DNA of 64,000 nucleotides, taken from NCBI RefSeq assembly GCF_028769735.1, contig NC_088170.1:51369585-51433584 (forward strand), given 5' to 3'. The stretch comes from Zonotrichia leucophrys gambelii (taxonomy: Eukaryota; Chordata; Aves; Passeriformes; Passerellidae). How positions within the stretch are numbered: the stretch's first letter is position 1; each line of letters starts with the position of its first letter. Positions 12,650-25,392 of this stretch are shown here, piece by piece. Both the position numbers and the translations under genes were made by a program. Under the pieces are notes generated by a model, which worked only from the letters and a program-made list of their open reading frames with translations, was not told where the DNA came from and did not search any database.

Positions 12650-12794
12650 AGAATTGAATTTTAGAATTTCCTCATGGAAAGGGTTTTTAAGTATTGGAAT
12701 GGACTGCCCAGGGAATGGTGGAGAAACAACTGGACATGGCACATATTAACTTGGCTGTGGTCAAATTGACAAAGTGATGATTGATACAATCTTG
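12650..12794 (+). mobile_element. CR1 LINE 3' region, left part of a split copy
   Basis: Plus-strand CR1 3' sequence, including TTCCTCATGGAAAGGG, GGAATGGACTGCCCAGGGAA and a diverged GACAAAGTGATGATTG segment. It stops in mid-element at TCTTG (12790-12794). The missing end resumes at 13153 with TCTTGGCAGTCTTTGCCAAC. A second CR1 lies between, so this older copy was split by a later insertion. Confidence 0.82.
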
Positions 12795-13152
12795 AATTAG
12801 GGCACAGGAGTTGGGGAATGGTGTTTCTTGGCTGGCAGCTCCTCACCTGAATCCCTCTTGGAGACAAGGTCATGGAGTGACAAAAAAGTGGAAATGGCCT
12901 GAAACCAACAGAGGCCAGGGTTAGATGTTAGAATGAAATTCTTTAATAGAAGTCTGGGAGACACTGGCACAAGTGTGTCAGAGAGAGTGGACTCTCTCTG
13001 AGTGCCCATGGGGCTCTGAGTAGTGTAGTCTAGTGGAAGGTGCCCCTGTCTGTGGCAGGGGATTGGAACCAGATGATCTCTAAAGTTCCTTCCAACCCAA
13101 ACCATTCTGTGATTCTGTGTTTCCGTGATTCTGTGATTCTGTGATTCTGTGT
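12795..13152 (+). mobile_element. CR1 LINE 3' end nested inside an older CR1
   Basis: Plus-strand CR1 fragment ending in the classic avian 3' terminus: GGAACCAGATGATCTCTAAA, CCTTCCAACCCAAACCATTC, then several TGATTCTG/TGTTTCCG octamers (about 13105-13152). The body (about 12880-13060) shows degraded ORF2 C-terminal and 3' untranslated sequence. The surrounding older CR1 has TCTTG on both sides (12790-12794 and 13153-13157), which may be the duplicated target. The 148-codon antisense open frame covering 12797-13243 is a shadow of the octamer repeats, not a gene. Confidence 0.82.
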
Positions 13153-13197
13153 TCTTGGCAGTCTTTGCCAACCTAAGTGATTCTGTGATTCTATGAG
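13153..13197 (+). mobile_element. CR1 LINE 3' terminus, right part of the split copy
   Basis: Begins TCTTGGCAGTCTTTGCCAAC and ends TGATTCTGTGATTCTATGA, matching the final ~45 bases of a CR1. It continues the element interrupted at 12794. Confidence 0.8.
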
Positions 13198-13423
13198 GAG
13201 CTGTGCTATGCAAATTTTCAGTCATGATTTTTATTAGGCGCACTCAGATATCCTCTCATTTTGTCCCTCGTGTCCAGAATATAACTCACTAAGCAGGTAA
13301 ATGGATCATAAAGACTGACATTGGAGAGACGCAAGGGATTGAAGCTACTGCCCTCTCTCCAGAGAAGCAGCTGGTCCTTCTCACCAACATGTACAGCAAA
13401 GTAAAAGGACAGCACAATGATTG
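13198..13423. other. Unassigned spacer between CR1 and LTR
   Basis: About 225 bases of moderate G+C content ending in a purine-rich tract (GTAAAAGGACAGCACAATGA, 13399-13418) just before the LTR. It could be a remnant of the retroviral interior with a polypurine tract, or unique DNA. Confidence 0.35.
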
Positions 13424-14100
13424 TGATCTTTACTGGTGCCTTTGGAGAGCTTCAGTTTCCTGTGGGATCTCAGCACCTCAGGACTGAGGTGCCGAGTCAC
13501 CGAGACCACCCTTGGGGGGCTCGGGAGTCCTGGAATGTTGCCAGAAGTGTCTGGTGGCTGGACTTTGATCCTACACAGGAGACGACACCTGTATGAGGAT
13601 AGGAGGATTTCACCGGGGTGAATGGTGAAGAGATAAGTTAATTAGAGAGTGAAACACAGGGTTTAGGCTTTCTGTACAGGGGGGTTTAGAGAAGTAAGAT
13701 GGAGGAATTGGGGCATGTCCTGTCCTTCTTCTTCTTCTTCTTCTTCTCCTCCATCTTCTGTGGTGATGGTGGCACTTTGGGATTGGTCATTACTAAAAGT
13801 GCACTGGGCAATAAGGGTGAAAGGTATTGGGGAAAAATGATAAATATTGTATACGTAACTTTGAGTACAAAGATAGGTGACTGCCCCGGAGGGCGGGGAG
13901 TGTGCTCATGGCTGGCTGCTGAGTAGACCTCTGTCGGGCCGAGAGAAAATCTTTTAGATAAACAATTAATAAACACCGAGACTGAGAAAAGATTTGAAGC
14001 CTCTTCTCGTCTTTTGAAGGGCGGGCTGTCCCAAGGCCACCCCGGGCCTTTCCAGGCCATCCAAACAGCCGAAAATCGGACAGTTTCCCTCCTTTGTCAC
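13424..14100 (+). mobile_element. Endogenous retrovirus LTR (passerine type)
   Basis: A G+C-rich block in A+T-rich surroundings. It opens near TGTGATCTTTACTGGTGCCT and includes GGTGCCGAGTCACCGAGACC. A CTT-repeat microsatellite lies at 13724-13748, followed by CTTCTGTGGTGATGGTGGCAC and a late AATAAA polyadenylation signal at 13968-13973. A G+C-rich U5-like tail follows (GGGCGGGCTGTCCCAAGGCC, near 14019). The polyadenylation signal near the 3' end and the TG start suggest plus orientation. The exact 3' end (about 14062 or 14100) and target-site duplication are uncertain; a second AATAAA at 14169-14174 leaves a slightly longer element possible. Open frames here (13699-13926 plus, 13686-14060 minus) are LTR-derived and not genes. 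Confidence 0.72.
13724..13748. repeat. (TTC)n microsatellite inside the LTR
   Basis: Eight TTC triplets, probably expanded from a shorter pyrimidine run of the parent LTR. Confidence 0.9.
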
Positions 14101-16164
14101 AGACCTTTGGCAGCAGCAGACCTGTTTATGCATTTTATCCTGAGTTTTTCTAGCTAAAAAATGTGTATAATAAAACTTGCTGAACAACCAACCCATATTG
14201 TTTTAATATATCTATTAGAATCCACCAATGTTGTGGTGATGGAAGACCATAAAATAGTCAATGCAGTTGCTTTGTTTTACAAGAAACAGATATAGGGTTT
14301 CTTTTAGCAGTCTCCCCAATGTCAACACTTCAAATCTTGTTAGCTTCATGTTCACATCTTTTTTTTCTCTTGTACTAAATCTTTTATCTCAGTTTTTCTT
14401 AGCTTTGATTATTCAATAGAGCAGAAACTGAATTCCTGTAATGAAACCTGAAATCATGAGTATGAGGCAGAAAATCAAACTTGACATCATTATATAAGGT
14501 ACATAAGAAAGCAAATTTTATGCAGCCAGGCAATTCCAGATGAGCAAACTTAAACCAGCATTTTAATACCATAGACATGTGTTATTCAGTGCAATAGACT
14601 TACATGGGATTATTCTTATCCACCCAGAGGTCAGCTGGCTTGCTGTCGTAATTGCTACAGGAGTGCATTTACCACATGGCTGTTCATGCCTTGTGGCAAG
14701 GAAAGCTTCGATCAGAATCCCTGGAACCTCTGCTCCTTCGAGCAATTTTCTCTCCTCTCCAAGGGAGCTCTTAGAAGTTTATTGAGTCATATGCCTTAGC
14801 TTCTATGAGCGATACAGAACTTTTTCTTTTCTAAAAGAGGCTGATGATGATAATTAATAATTATTATTTTATTGTGCATACCTCAGTTATCTTTAGTCAT
14901 ATATTGTTAGATGCACTATTAAAGTATGGTATGTGCAAATGTTGTACCTCTCTAAATATCAAATCCAAACAGACAGGATGGATCTATTATTTCCATTTCT
15001 ACAGAAAAGGAAAATATATAAGATTATATGGTTTATATATTATAAGAATCATAAAATAAGCTGAAATAAGATGGACTGTCTGTGGTTATCAGTTATTTTC
15101 CTGATGTTTCAGTCTTTTGCGTATGCAGAAATATTGTTCTGTCTTTCTAAATATAAGCTACTTGCATTTTTTCTTTGGAAAGGCGGAAAAAATTCATTAT
15201 TATTACCTTTTTTCTTCTCTTGTTTTTACTGATATTTGCACATATGGAATCCATTATCATTCATAATAATCAGTTTAACAAACTTAACCAATTAATTATG
15301 TTGTGTTTGTGGAACACTGCTGCATTTTCAGTATGAAAATTCAGCCTGTGGCTTGCTGTAATTATTCTCCATCTAGTTCTAACACAAATTAATTCCTGTT
15401 TGTATTCTATTTTTACCAGGATATAACTTGAAAGACTTGCCTTCTATCAACCTGGTGGAAGAAACAATTCTGTCAGACTATAACAGTTTTTCATCAAAGC
15501 CAAGTACCTCTTTTTACTTCCAATTTCAAGACCCATGGTTTGTAGATGCAAATGACCTTGTGGCTTTTGTTTTTACCTGTAGCTCTCTTTTTCACCTCTT
15601 ATAATTATTGGGGGTTTTATTTGAAGTTTTAAAGGTAGTAATTGTAACTTCACAGGCCATCATTTGATGGATAATCTGCCCATTCAGTCTGAATAGAGAA
15701 TATGTTTCTACATGAATAATATTAATTAGCAGTGCAAAATTTTGGTTTGTGTGACTTATTGAACTGTAAACTTAGTAAGACTGAGCAGCTGCATGCTGTA
15801 GAGAAAAAAAAAAAAAAAGCAAATTCCAAGCAAATGAGTAAGTTCCTGGATATTTTCACAGATTTTTGCATTCTTATTGTGTTTGAAGAGGTCAAAGAGA
15901 ATAGTGCATTTATTATGAGCTGGTGGCAGGACTTTAAAAAAAAAACAACTATGTATTCTTCTTTGCTCATCCAGCTGCTGGCTGCTTATAGAGATCTCAT
16001 ATTTTTGCCTATTCATCTTTGTTACCAGATGCCTTATATTTGATTATTTTTTTGATTGTCAGCGGTCAGCTGAGCAACAATTTCATCAATTTTGTAACTA
16101 TTTCATATGCTATATACAGCAATACTACCTAAATGCCTACAGAGCTCTAAACCATGACTTTGTG
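14101..16164. other. Unique A+T-rich noncoding sequence with one exon-like stretch
   Basis: No gene recognised. A frame without stops spans 15383-15601. It follows a 3' splice-site-like TTTTTACCAG ending at 15419 and reads plausibly in its middle (for example LKDLPSINLVEETILSDYN), but no good donor site was found before its stop, so it is not called as an exon. An A15 tract lies at 15804-15818. Confidence 0.5.
15804..15818. repeat. Poly(A) tract
   Basis: Fifteen uninterrupted A. No retrocopy or SINE body was recognised upstream of it. Confidence 0.85.
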
Positions 16165-16800
16165 CAATCCCTAGCAAAAACACAGACTGGGAATTGACTG
16201 GCTGGGGATCAGCTTTCAGAAAAGCCCCAGGGGTTCTGACTGACAGCAGGCTGGGAATGAGCCAGAAGGTAGCATGTCTGCATGAATCCTTCATCTGGAA
16301 GAAAGGGAGGTCAATCCTGGGCCATATTAATAGGAGAAAAGTCAGAAGGGCAGGGGAAGTGATTATCTCCTCTGTTCAACATCTGTCAGGCTACGTGTAG
16401 AGTTTTGCACTCCCATCTCCACCTCAGTACTAGAAAGATGTGGATAAATTGGAATGAGTTCAGTATAGGGTCACCAGGACAGGACAGTCAGGGACCAAGG
16501 CACTTTCAACTATGATGAGAGGTTGAAGGAACTGGGCTGTCAGCTGAGACAAGAGCCCAACAACTTCCTACCTACCTGCAGGAGCAGGTTCTCCGCAGTG
16601 TATGCAGTGGAAGGGTGAAGGACAATAGGCATGAAACAAGGGAAGTTCAGCTTTGTATAAGGAGAATTTTTTTTCCTGTGAGGACAGACAGGTAGTGGAA
16701 CGGGTCGCACAGAGAATTTGTGCAGCCTTTTTCCATCCTTCAGGGTTTTAAAGGCTCAGCTGCATAAATCTGCGCAGGGCCTCATCTCATAACTGACCTT
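16165..16800 (+). pseudogene. CR1 LINE fragment, ORF2 C-terminal region
   Basis: Plus-strand CR1 carrying the end of ORF2. The open frame at 16194-16400 overlaps it, and in shifting frames pieces of the CR1 C-terminal region can be read: the region before and after MSQK (near 16260) and the GEVIISSVQHLSGYV segment at about 16354-16398, which aligns with the CR1 stretch before the conserved tyrosine/cysteine. Further on, sequence corresponding to the ERLRELGLF block (GAGAGGTTGAAGGAACTGGG, 16519-16538) and to the TTTAAAGGCTCAGCTGCATA region (near 16747) can be seen. The reading frame is broken many times and the 3' terminal octamers are absent, so it is truncated at both ends. Confidence 0.83.
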
Positions 16801-19800
16801 CCTTTAAGCCAGCAGTAATCCTAGAGACAACTTCAAGTTGCTCATGAATTATCCAGTGATTCTAATCTGGAATAGCAACCCCATAGCTGAAGAGAGAAAA
16901 TGCATGCAGAGCTATGGTAACCAGGAACTGGTGGCACATCCTGAGGGCAAAGCACTGACTGGGTGACAATAACTTTCACATCCTTCAGCCTGTTTGACCT
17001 TTCCAAGGACCCTATGTCTGCTATGCTTGCATTCAGGCTAAATTATTTCAGTATTGTGAACAATGGAAATTCACCTCCCTAAAGATTCTACAATACTTTA
17101 AAAATTATTGCAGATATACCAAGCTGTCTTTTTGACAATTAATAGGGGTAAGAAAATTCAGGTAGCACTTTCAGTGTCTTCCTGCTCATTATTATGGTTT
17201 AAAGAATTGATGGATACTTGTCCAGTGTTTCTGTTGTTATGCCACATCACTCACCAGGCCTTGCAGTCTAACTACTGATATCAGTCAGTGTTAGTGAGGT
17301 TCAAACTCATCTTCTAGATACATACATAGGACTTTAAACAAACAAGTCTGTATGTTTACTTAGATGAAGCATGATTTACATTAAAGGAAAAAGAAAAAAG
17401 AGAAAGTCTATAATATATAGTGCTTTTCCAAGAAAATAACCATGTATTATGCATGCATAAAGCAGGTAAAAGGGTCTATCTGTTAAATATTTAAAAATAT
17501 GTAAATCCCCATATATTCAATTTTACAACACTCTGAATATTAATTCACAGTGGAAAAAATCCATTTAAACTCTCAAGAGCAAGAATATTGCTAATATTTT
17601 TTAACATGACTTTTTTCATTGTCTTGGGAACAAAAGATTTGCTTTTTTCTTATTACACTGACAGATTTTTTCCTTTGAAAAAATTGCACTCAGAGAGACA
17701 AAAGTTACTTTAAACAACATGGATGCGTTAATTCATCATGAATACCTAGGTACAATGGTGCCTCAAGATGCATAAAAATGTTCTTGTCAGAGGAAAAACT
17801 TTTTTCTAGTTTTAGATCAACCACATGAAGAAGTACTTGTTTAATGTAGAACTTCTAACACACCATGTCATCCAAATCAGGAATCAGAATGTGATTTATT
17901 ATTTGACTTATTTTTTTCAGATGAACTGGATGAAATAAACACAATTACATAAAGTTTAGACTGATTTTACTTAGTAAAGACTGTACAGAGTCCAGTCATA
18001 GATCCCCTCCAAGTGTTTGCACCCATATGTGCAAGGACATTTAATTAAATTAGAGGTGGAAAGTAGTGGCAGTCAAGTTCTCTGATTTTATCATTAGTTA
18101 ATTTTACTGGCTCCAATGTATTTGAAAAAGCCTCAACAGATATCTTCAAATGCAGAATGTTCCAGCATGCATTCTCACCTCCCAGAAAAATGCTTCAAAG
18201 CCCAAGAGGTAAGCTAGGATAGGATGTAAATGACATTTTCTTCGCTCTTATTTAATATGGGCTGCTACTCAACAGAGAGTGTTAAATAAGGAAGAGTGTA
18301 TCTCTGAGTGCAAAAAAGAGAGGATTCTTTTCTGTTACAGGGGTATCTCATGATGTACAGTTATTTGCAGTCTTGCATGCGGATGTTACCTTTCTTTTCA
18401 TCTCCTTCATCTATGCCATGGCTGCTGAACGGACGCCTAATGGTGTACAGGGAATTGAGGACACACAGACCTGCAAATCCCGTTCTGAAAATCCTAGTGT
18501 CATTCCAGGCTGCATGCTGTTGTAACCAACTCATTTGGGATTGGGAATTTCAATGTTATGACCAAGCTTAGTCACCTTTCATGTCTGCTTGGCCTTAATT
18601 TTGATCATATTCTGCAGCCTGCTGTTATCTGAAAAACATTCTTACACCGTGAATGCATGGACATGAAAATGCACTGTGGTAAATCTGGCAGCTGTTGATG
18701 CTCCCTGCTCCAAAATAATTTTCCACTTGTAATAGTGTAAGAAGTAAGCAGTAGTCCAAGAAATATTTCAAAAGAAATATCTGGATCTTTAGGTTTCACA
18801 GGTAAATATGTACCACATAAACTTCATGCGTTTGTAAGATCCTAATGAGTTCATAGCAGACCTATAAAACTAGCTGGTGCAGAAGGCATATGGATTTAGT
18901 GATCGAATGGCAACCTAATGGTCCTGTCTTCCCAAAGTCACGTGGGGGGAATACCAATTTCATGAATTCTGTTATTGAAAAATGGGTTTGCTTATTGTTT
19001 GCTAAAAATGAGATCAGTTGCATCTAATTTTCTTCCTTTTAAAATACTTTACATATTTGATCACTTCCCTAATGATCTCCAATTACACATATTTTGAATT
19101 TCATATACATGTGTACTTTAGCTAAAGCAGTTGCACTTTCTTTTTAATATACTTTTTGAAGATGTGCATAACTAGGAAAAGGTGAAGAGATGAGAACTGA
19201 AGAAAAAGGATCTGTGTATAGATCTAGCATATAAATTAACTCTCTATAAAACACATAGAGTAAAATTAGAAGTATAAATAGATAAATACATTCTATATAC
19301 CTGCAAATATGCGTGGTTTTGATTCAGGATGTTAGGAAAGTACATATAAATGTATTAATTTTTTATAAATGCAGGACAATAAAAGATTAGTTATCTTGTA
19401 AAGAATTTAAAATACCATCTGAAGGAAGAGAATATTTAGCTCACTACTTAATAGGTTTTTTGAATTTCCAGTTTGTTGTCTGATACAATAGGCAGAATGC
19501 TGGAATTAAGATCTCTATCTTTCCTCTCATCATAAAAAAGCAACTGGATGCAATAACTCTCAAACAGACAAAGAAATTTAAGTGTCTCAGAATACATTTT
19601 CTCCTCTTCATAAAATGCTAGATAAATGTTATTGGTCTGTCCCACAGACTGCCTGTCGTGGATTATTACCTCCAGATCATTCACTGCTGTGTTCACTGAT
19701 TATTGAATAGGATGAGTCTTTATTTCCACATGTACAATTTCATTCCTAAATAAAAGCTCTTTTATAAACTACTCCAAACTTTGTCTTCATTCTCAGCACA

Positions 19801-22800
19801 GAAAGCACATATCTCAAGTCATCCTTCCCTCAGTAAGTTAAATAAGTAAGGACCAACTACTTTGATATCTTTACCATGTATCATTAACTTTGTAATTTAT
19901 GTTCATATTTGGTAATATCCAGCAAACATGTTAGCATGGGAAAGTAATTATGTTTTGTTGTCTAAGAGCAGGATGTTATGCTGCGAGTGAATAAAAAATT
20001 AGGTATTTGTTTTATGCTTGGAGAAAATACAGAAACAAAAACTGGTGGTATTTTCTGTAAGTAGTAAAATGATAAAAATTGCTTTTATTCATTTTAAAGA
20101 AAGGGAAAGTGAGAATGCTCTGGTGGTAGATTCCTAATTTGCTATGAATTCCAGCTATAGACCTAAATCATGCTGTAGATTAAGCCTGAATACATTCTGC
20201 TGAAAGTTCAGGTATTTATTGCTACTTGATTATCAATGAATATTAAGTGCCTGAAAATAATAATGACTGCATAGTTCTTGATTCTCTGGAAATACTTTAT
20301 TAAGCACACTATTTGTAAAAGGTCTAACTTTCAGAACCACCAGCTTGAGCCATCCTTGCAAAGGATTGAAAATCCCTTCTTCAGCTAATGTTGCCTCTTC
20401 TGTAAGTAACATCTTGATCCAGCAATGTTTGGAAGCTGCTGAAGTATTTAAAGGTTCAGCACTTATAGTACGTGTAATTAGCCAAACTTTCAGTCAATGA
20501 ACTCATTTGAATATGGAGTGTAATTGGGAATGTCAGAAATGATAGTAACTACAAACTGCAATGCCCAGACACCAACCAGAGTAGCAGGTTCACCTGTGTC
20601 ATTTTGAGAAGCCAGATTTATATAGTGAGATCTCCCTGTTCTCTAGAAGTTGGTGTGAGCGAAAATTATATTTACATTAATAATTTATATTAAAAATCTA
20701 GAAAGCCCATCCTACTCTCTGATAGAAACTAAATTAATGTGCAATAACTGTACCCCACTGTTGTGGAGATGCACCATAAAATCATGGAATTCTAACCCCT
20801 CTTCAGGTTCTGACTGCGCTATCTTCAGGGAAGAGCTTTTTGTATTTGATCAGAAATCTTGTAATTTGAACTCTTTTTGACAAAAAACAACAGGAAGAAC
20901 AAATCCAGCCATTACTGCTTGTTTCAGTCTACCTTGGGATCTGCCAGTTCTATTAATGCCCCACAGTCACACTGTGCACAATGACACTGAAGAGTGCTAG
21001 CTGCAAGAGAAAAAAAATAGTTAAAGCTGTGTTAAAAATGTATGTTTTACAGATTAAAGAGCATTTCAGTGCTAAAGTGGGAAAATAGGTTACTGACTAG
21101 AAAGGAATAGAGACACATAATTTGAGAAAGATCAGTGAACACATTCAGTTCAGTTCATCCTTGAAATCAGTGGGCTTTAGTATCATAGAACAATACAGTA
21201 GATTTGGAGCTTTCTAGATTGGTCTCACTTGAATCACATTGTTAACCAATTAAATTGTATAAAACCAGGATGGAAACACGCTTTTAACAGCTCAAGAACA
21301 TGACTAGGTGCTAATATGCATCGATTACAATAGACTGATCATTGCTGAAACACATAACTGAATCCCATTATCAGACCATGTAAAACCTTGGTAGTGTCAA
21401 GTACATCATCAAGAGACACAAGAGGCACCAAAATGAGCAAGCAGATGAAATAGATGGCATAGACAAATGTCAGAAACAAAAGCTAGCAAATGAGCTGGGG
21501 CAACAGATGGAGTGTGAATCACTGCTCTTATAAGGACTTACATTCCAGGGAAAACAAGAGCAGAAATTAAAAAAAATAATTTTCAAGTAAGGTTTTACAG
21601 CCTGTAAGAGAAAGTACAAAAAGGAAAGGAAGATAATACAGGAAAAGAGAGGAGCAAGAAACTGTTGGACAAGTGTATAATTACTAGTAGAGCACAACAC
21701 ACAGCAAGGATGAAAAGAGTTTTCAGTTTATTTTAGAAACCTGAGCAGGTCTCTGAAGTGCTTTTGACAGCCTGAACAAGGTGTAGGAATGTTTGTTTTA
21801 GCTAGTTGTAACACAGGAATGTGTAGCTGAGGACTAATGGTTAATATGAAGGGTCTATGGCTGGGAGAGAATTAATCAACTTCATAATTACAGAAAGATG
21901 TTGAGAAAAAATGATGCTAATATATGTTAGGGTTTTTTCAATTCTTGCTGATAATCAATTTTTCAAAACTTACACTCTAGCATTTCAATCATTGAGTGTT
22001 TGAGTACTTTAGCAGCTGATCTGTGCTCTACAGTTTATAATGCCAATGGATTCTGACATGATGGGACTCAATGAATTTTACTATAAATAAATGAAATTCC
22101 ATTATAAATCCCACATGGTGAACAATAACTACCATCTGCCAGAAATTATGGGCAAAAAAATTAGTCACTGAATTATTAACATAGTGCTGTAAATGCAGAA
22201 GTTGTTTGCTGATAATTTGCTTTCTAAGTGTTTCATAGAGCATCCTGTAAAGCATGTTGTAAATCATGGCCTGTATTAAAAACTGTTTAGGCCCTAAACA
22301 GTGTTGGGTTTCTTAGAGGAAGAACTCCAAATATATAACACAAGCAGGCAAAGAACCACAACAAATATATGCCAAGTTTTGGGGCCCTAAAGAGTCTGAC
22401 AGAGCTTGTCATGAGAGAGGTGTCAGCTCTGCTGTCCTTGTAGCAAACAACCTCTCTCAGATTTGCACAAAACAGTGTCAGGAAAGTCTTCCTAGCATCT
22501 TTTTATTTTGTTAAGACTTTTTTTTGAAGGTACTGATAGACTATAATAGAGGCTTACAGGGTCCTTGGATACAGTAATCTTTGATATCTCGGAAGTACTT
22601 AAGAGAGAAGAATGAGACAGATGGGTAATTAAACCTCTAGTGATTTTTTTTATTTCCTGGGATATAAAGAAGTCTTCATAGCCTTTAATGCTGTCTCTGT
22701 TATTCCCTTTCTTACATAACTTTGTCTATTCTTTGATGTAGTTTTTCTTTTTGTTTGTTTTAGTTTTAGACTTTATATTAAAATTATGGCAATTTCATAT

Positions 22801-23362
22801 ATTTTTTCGAATAATTTTGCATCAAGACTGTATAAAATGCAATACCTCATGGATTAATATTAGATCCACATTCAGATTATGAATGTGTTTTCAATACCAA
22901 TCTTTAGTTTATTATGACTGATGCATTCCTTTTTGTTGCAACTTGTCATTTTCCAAAATTTTACTTTCCTCTTCACTCATTTTTTGTATCTTTTCTCCAG
23001 TCTTCAGGATTAAGATTTACCAAGCAAAAGTTCATCGCATTTTCTTAAATACAAATATCAATTTCCAGATCACTTGCCATATGTTATCTATCTAATTTTG
23101 CATTTGTGGATTTGTGTGTGTTTCACATGTTATGATTTAGTTGTAATTAAAAAATGCAATCAAAGTTGACTTTTTGCTGCTGCCTAGATCAATAAAGAGA
23201 ATACCAAATAATCTCCATTCCAATACACTAACTCCAGAGAATAATGCTTCATTTCCTGTCTTAGAAATCTCTCAGGAATTCTAGCATGAGGCAAGTTTTA
23301 TTTCTGACTGATATTTTTCCCTGATTAATTTTAATTAACTATGTAACAATATAAGTTGTCTC

Positions 23363-23379
23363 TTTTTTTTTTTTTTTTT
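23363..23379. repeat. Poly(T) tract
   Basis: Seventeen uninterrupted T. Confidence 0.85.
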
Positions 23380-24173
23380 ATTATACCTATAGCAAAAACT
23401 ATGAACTACAACTAAATTTACCATCCTAGCCTTTACTCTGGCATAACTGATTGTAAATTACATTGAAAATCAGAGATATATAGTAACAACTGTTTTAAAT
23501 TGTACAGGCCATATTCAATGTAGAGAGATCCTAAAACATATTAAAGTGATGATTAAATTGTAATTGCAAGCTTGATACATCAGTTCCATTAATTTCATTG
23601 AAATAAGTGACTGTAAACAGAATCATTTCATGGACTATGCTCATGATGTAGAAAATCCTGGCCAGTAAAAGAGTGTATATTTGGAAAGAAACACAAGTCA
23701 TTGTGACTGGCTGAGAAACAGTCAAAACCCCATCATTTGAAGAGAGAGGAAGTATTTCACTTACTGAAAAAGGCCAGTGGACACATGAATTTCTTTATTA
23801 CTGTGCATGGTTGGGTCCATGTGTAGCACACAGGTACTAAAATTCCAAGGAAGTAGAAACTGAGAAGCCAAAAACAATGACTTTTTTTCTTCTTATGAAG
23901 GAGAATCAAGAAATATTCACATCTAAGTATTCATCCCAAAAACAGTCACAAAGAAAGTGAAAAAGCAGACCAGAAGAGAATATCAAAAGAAAAAAAATAA
24001 CAGTAGGAAAGCATAATAGCACAATAAAACTTATGATGTTCAAATAAGTCTTAGGACATCCTGCTGACACAATAGGCTATCTTCAGAGAGGAAAATTACT
24101 CTTTGGCAAAATGAGAAGAAAGGACTACATTTTTGGTTGACACAAAAGTCTTCTTTCAGCCAGTATTAGCTTT

Positions 24174-24198
24174 CACAAGGATATTTTATATCCTTGTG
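24174..24198. repeat. Perfect 11-bp inverted repeat with 3-nt loop
   Basis: CACAAGGATAT, then TTT, then ATATCCTTGTG: a fully paired short hairpin. No CR1 or LTR sequence surrounds it. It is too short for a typical microRNA precursor. Confidence 0.8.
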
Positions 24199-25368
24199 TT
24201 AAATAATCTGATATTAATTATTTATATATAGAGAGAGAGCAGGAAAAAATTGATCTAAAATATAGCCCATCTGCGTGTCATTAAAGGAAAAACATTAAAA
24301 TTATTCTCAGGATATTTTTCTTATAAGTAAAATTGTACATAAATATCAAAAGATATTCCCACTCATTACTTCTAAGAAATATAGCATTTCTTCTCAATTT
24401 TCATTGCAAATCTGAAATGGAAAGTAAGTTCTTTACTGCAGCTGGCTTAGATCTTTCACTTATTCTACAGTTGAAGATAAAATAGTTTCTTCTATTATGA
24501 ATCTAAAACCTTCTCCCTTCTTTATCACCCCTATGTATAAAGACCCCCTGAGAAATTAAAAAAAAACATCAGGAGGCCAGACTTTCCTGAATACGATTCA
24601 TTCTGAAGAAAGATGAACATATTTTAAAACAGCACTGCTTAGGAAGGAGAATCTGTTCTTCTGTGATGTTCCTTGTGTTCACTTGGATTTTAGAGTATAA
24701 GAAACAAAAAAATCAGTGACTGTGAAACATTTAAAATAAGGTGGGCAGAACTGGCAGTTTTTCAGATCCAATTGATCCAAAAGTGTGCAGGAAGTAGACA
24801 TTTTACTCAATTAAGGTTAATTTTTTTACTCAAATATTAGCAAGATATTTGAATAGGCTTCAGTGTTGTAATTTCTTGGCACTGTTAGGATTTAAAATAA
24901 AAGACAAAACTTCTTCCACTGTATTAAATCTTTATTCCCAGTTTCAGTTTAGGGTAAAAATCATATTTTCCCATTTGGGAAAGACACACAAATGATGAAA
25001 AAAATCTCGTTTCATCTACAACAATACAACTATTTATTTTTTCTGCTAATTTTAGCATTGCACTTTACTTATTTTTTGCCTTAAGATTAGCTTGAAACCC
25101 CATACTGGATTATATACATGTGTGAACAAAACTTAGGAAAAATTCCATAATGCTTTTTTTTCCACTCATGACAAAGATTTTTGTCACGTGCATACTGTAG
25201 ATAGGTTGCCCACAGAGTAGATTCTTGGACTGAGTATGAATGAGGGAACACAGAAAATTTTAGATTTACTTTTTTTACTTTTTCCTTCCCGTTCTTATTA
25301 CTAAGCATGTTTTCATAATTATTTAAAACTCCACAGCTGGATTTTAAAACTGTTTAATCTCCCATTTA

Positions 25369-25392
25369 ATTTGCTTAATTAATTAAGCAAAT
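25369..25392. repeat. Perfect 24-bp palindrome
   Basis: ATTTGCTTAATT joined directly to its reverse complement AATTAAGCAAAT, centred on AATTAATT. This A+T-rich dyad could bind a dimeric homeodomain-type factor or simply be chance in A+T-rich DNA. Confidence 0.8.

Noticed and set aside
12797..13243. 148-codon minus-strand open frame
   Set aside because: Antisense of two CR1 3' ends. Its repetitive SQNHRITE-type peptide is the reverse complement of the TGATTCTG octamers.
13686..14060. 124-codon minus-strand frame with a polylysine run
   Set aside because: Lies inside an LTR, and the lysine run is the CTT microsatellite read backwards.
15804..15818. A15 tract as the tail of a processed retrocopy
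   Set aside because: The sequence upstream has no coding or SINE similarity, and no target-site duplication was found around it.
21183..21250. ATCATAGAACAATACAG, possible minus-strand CR1 3' end
   Set aside because: Only the first bases match the CR1 terminus; the following sequence does not continue in CR1 register clearly enough.
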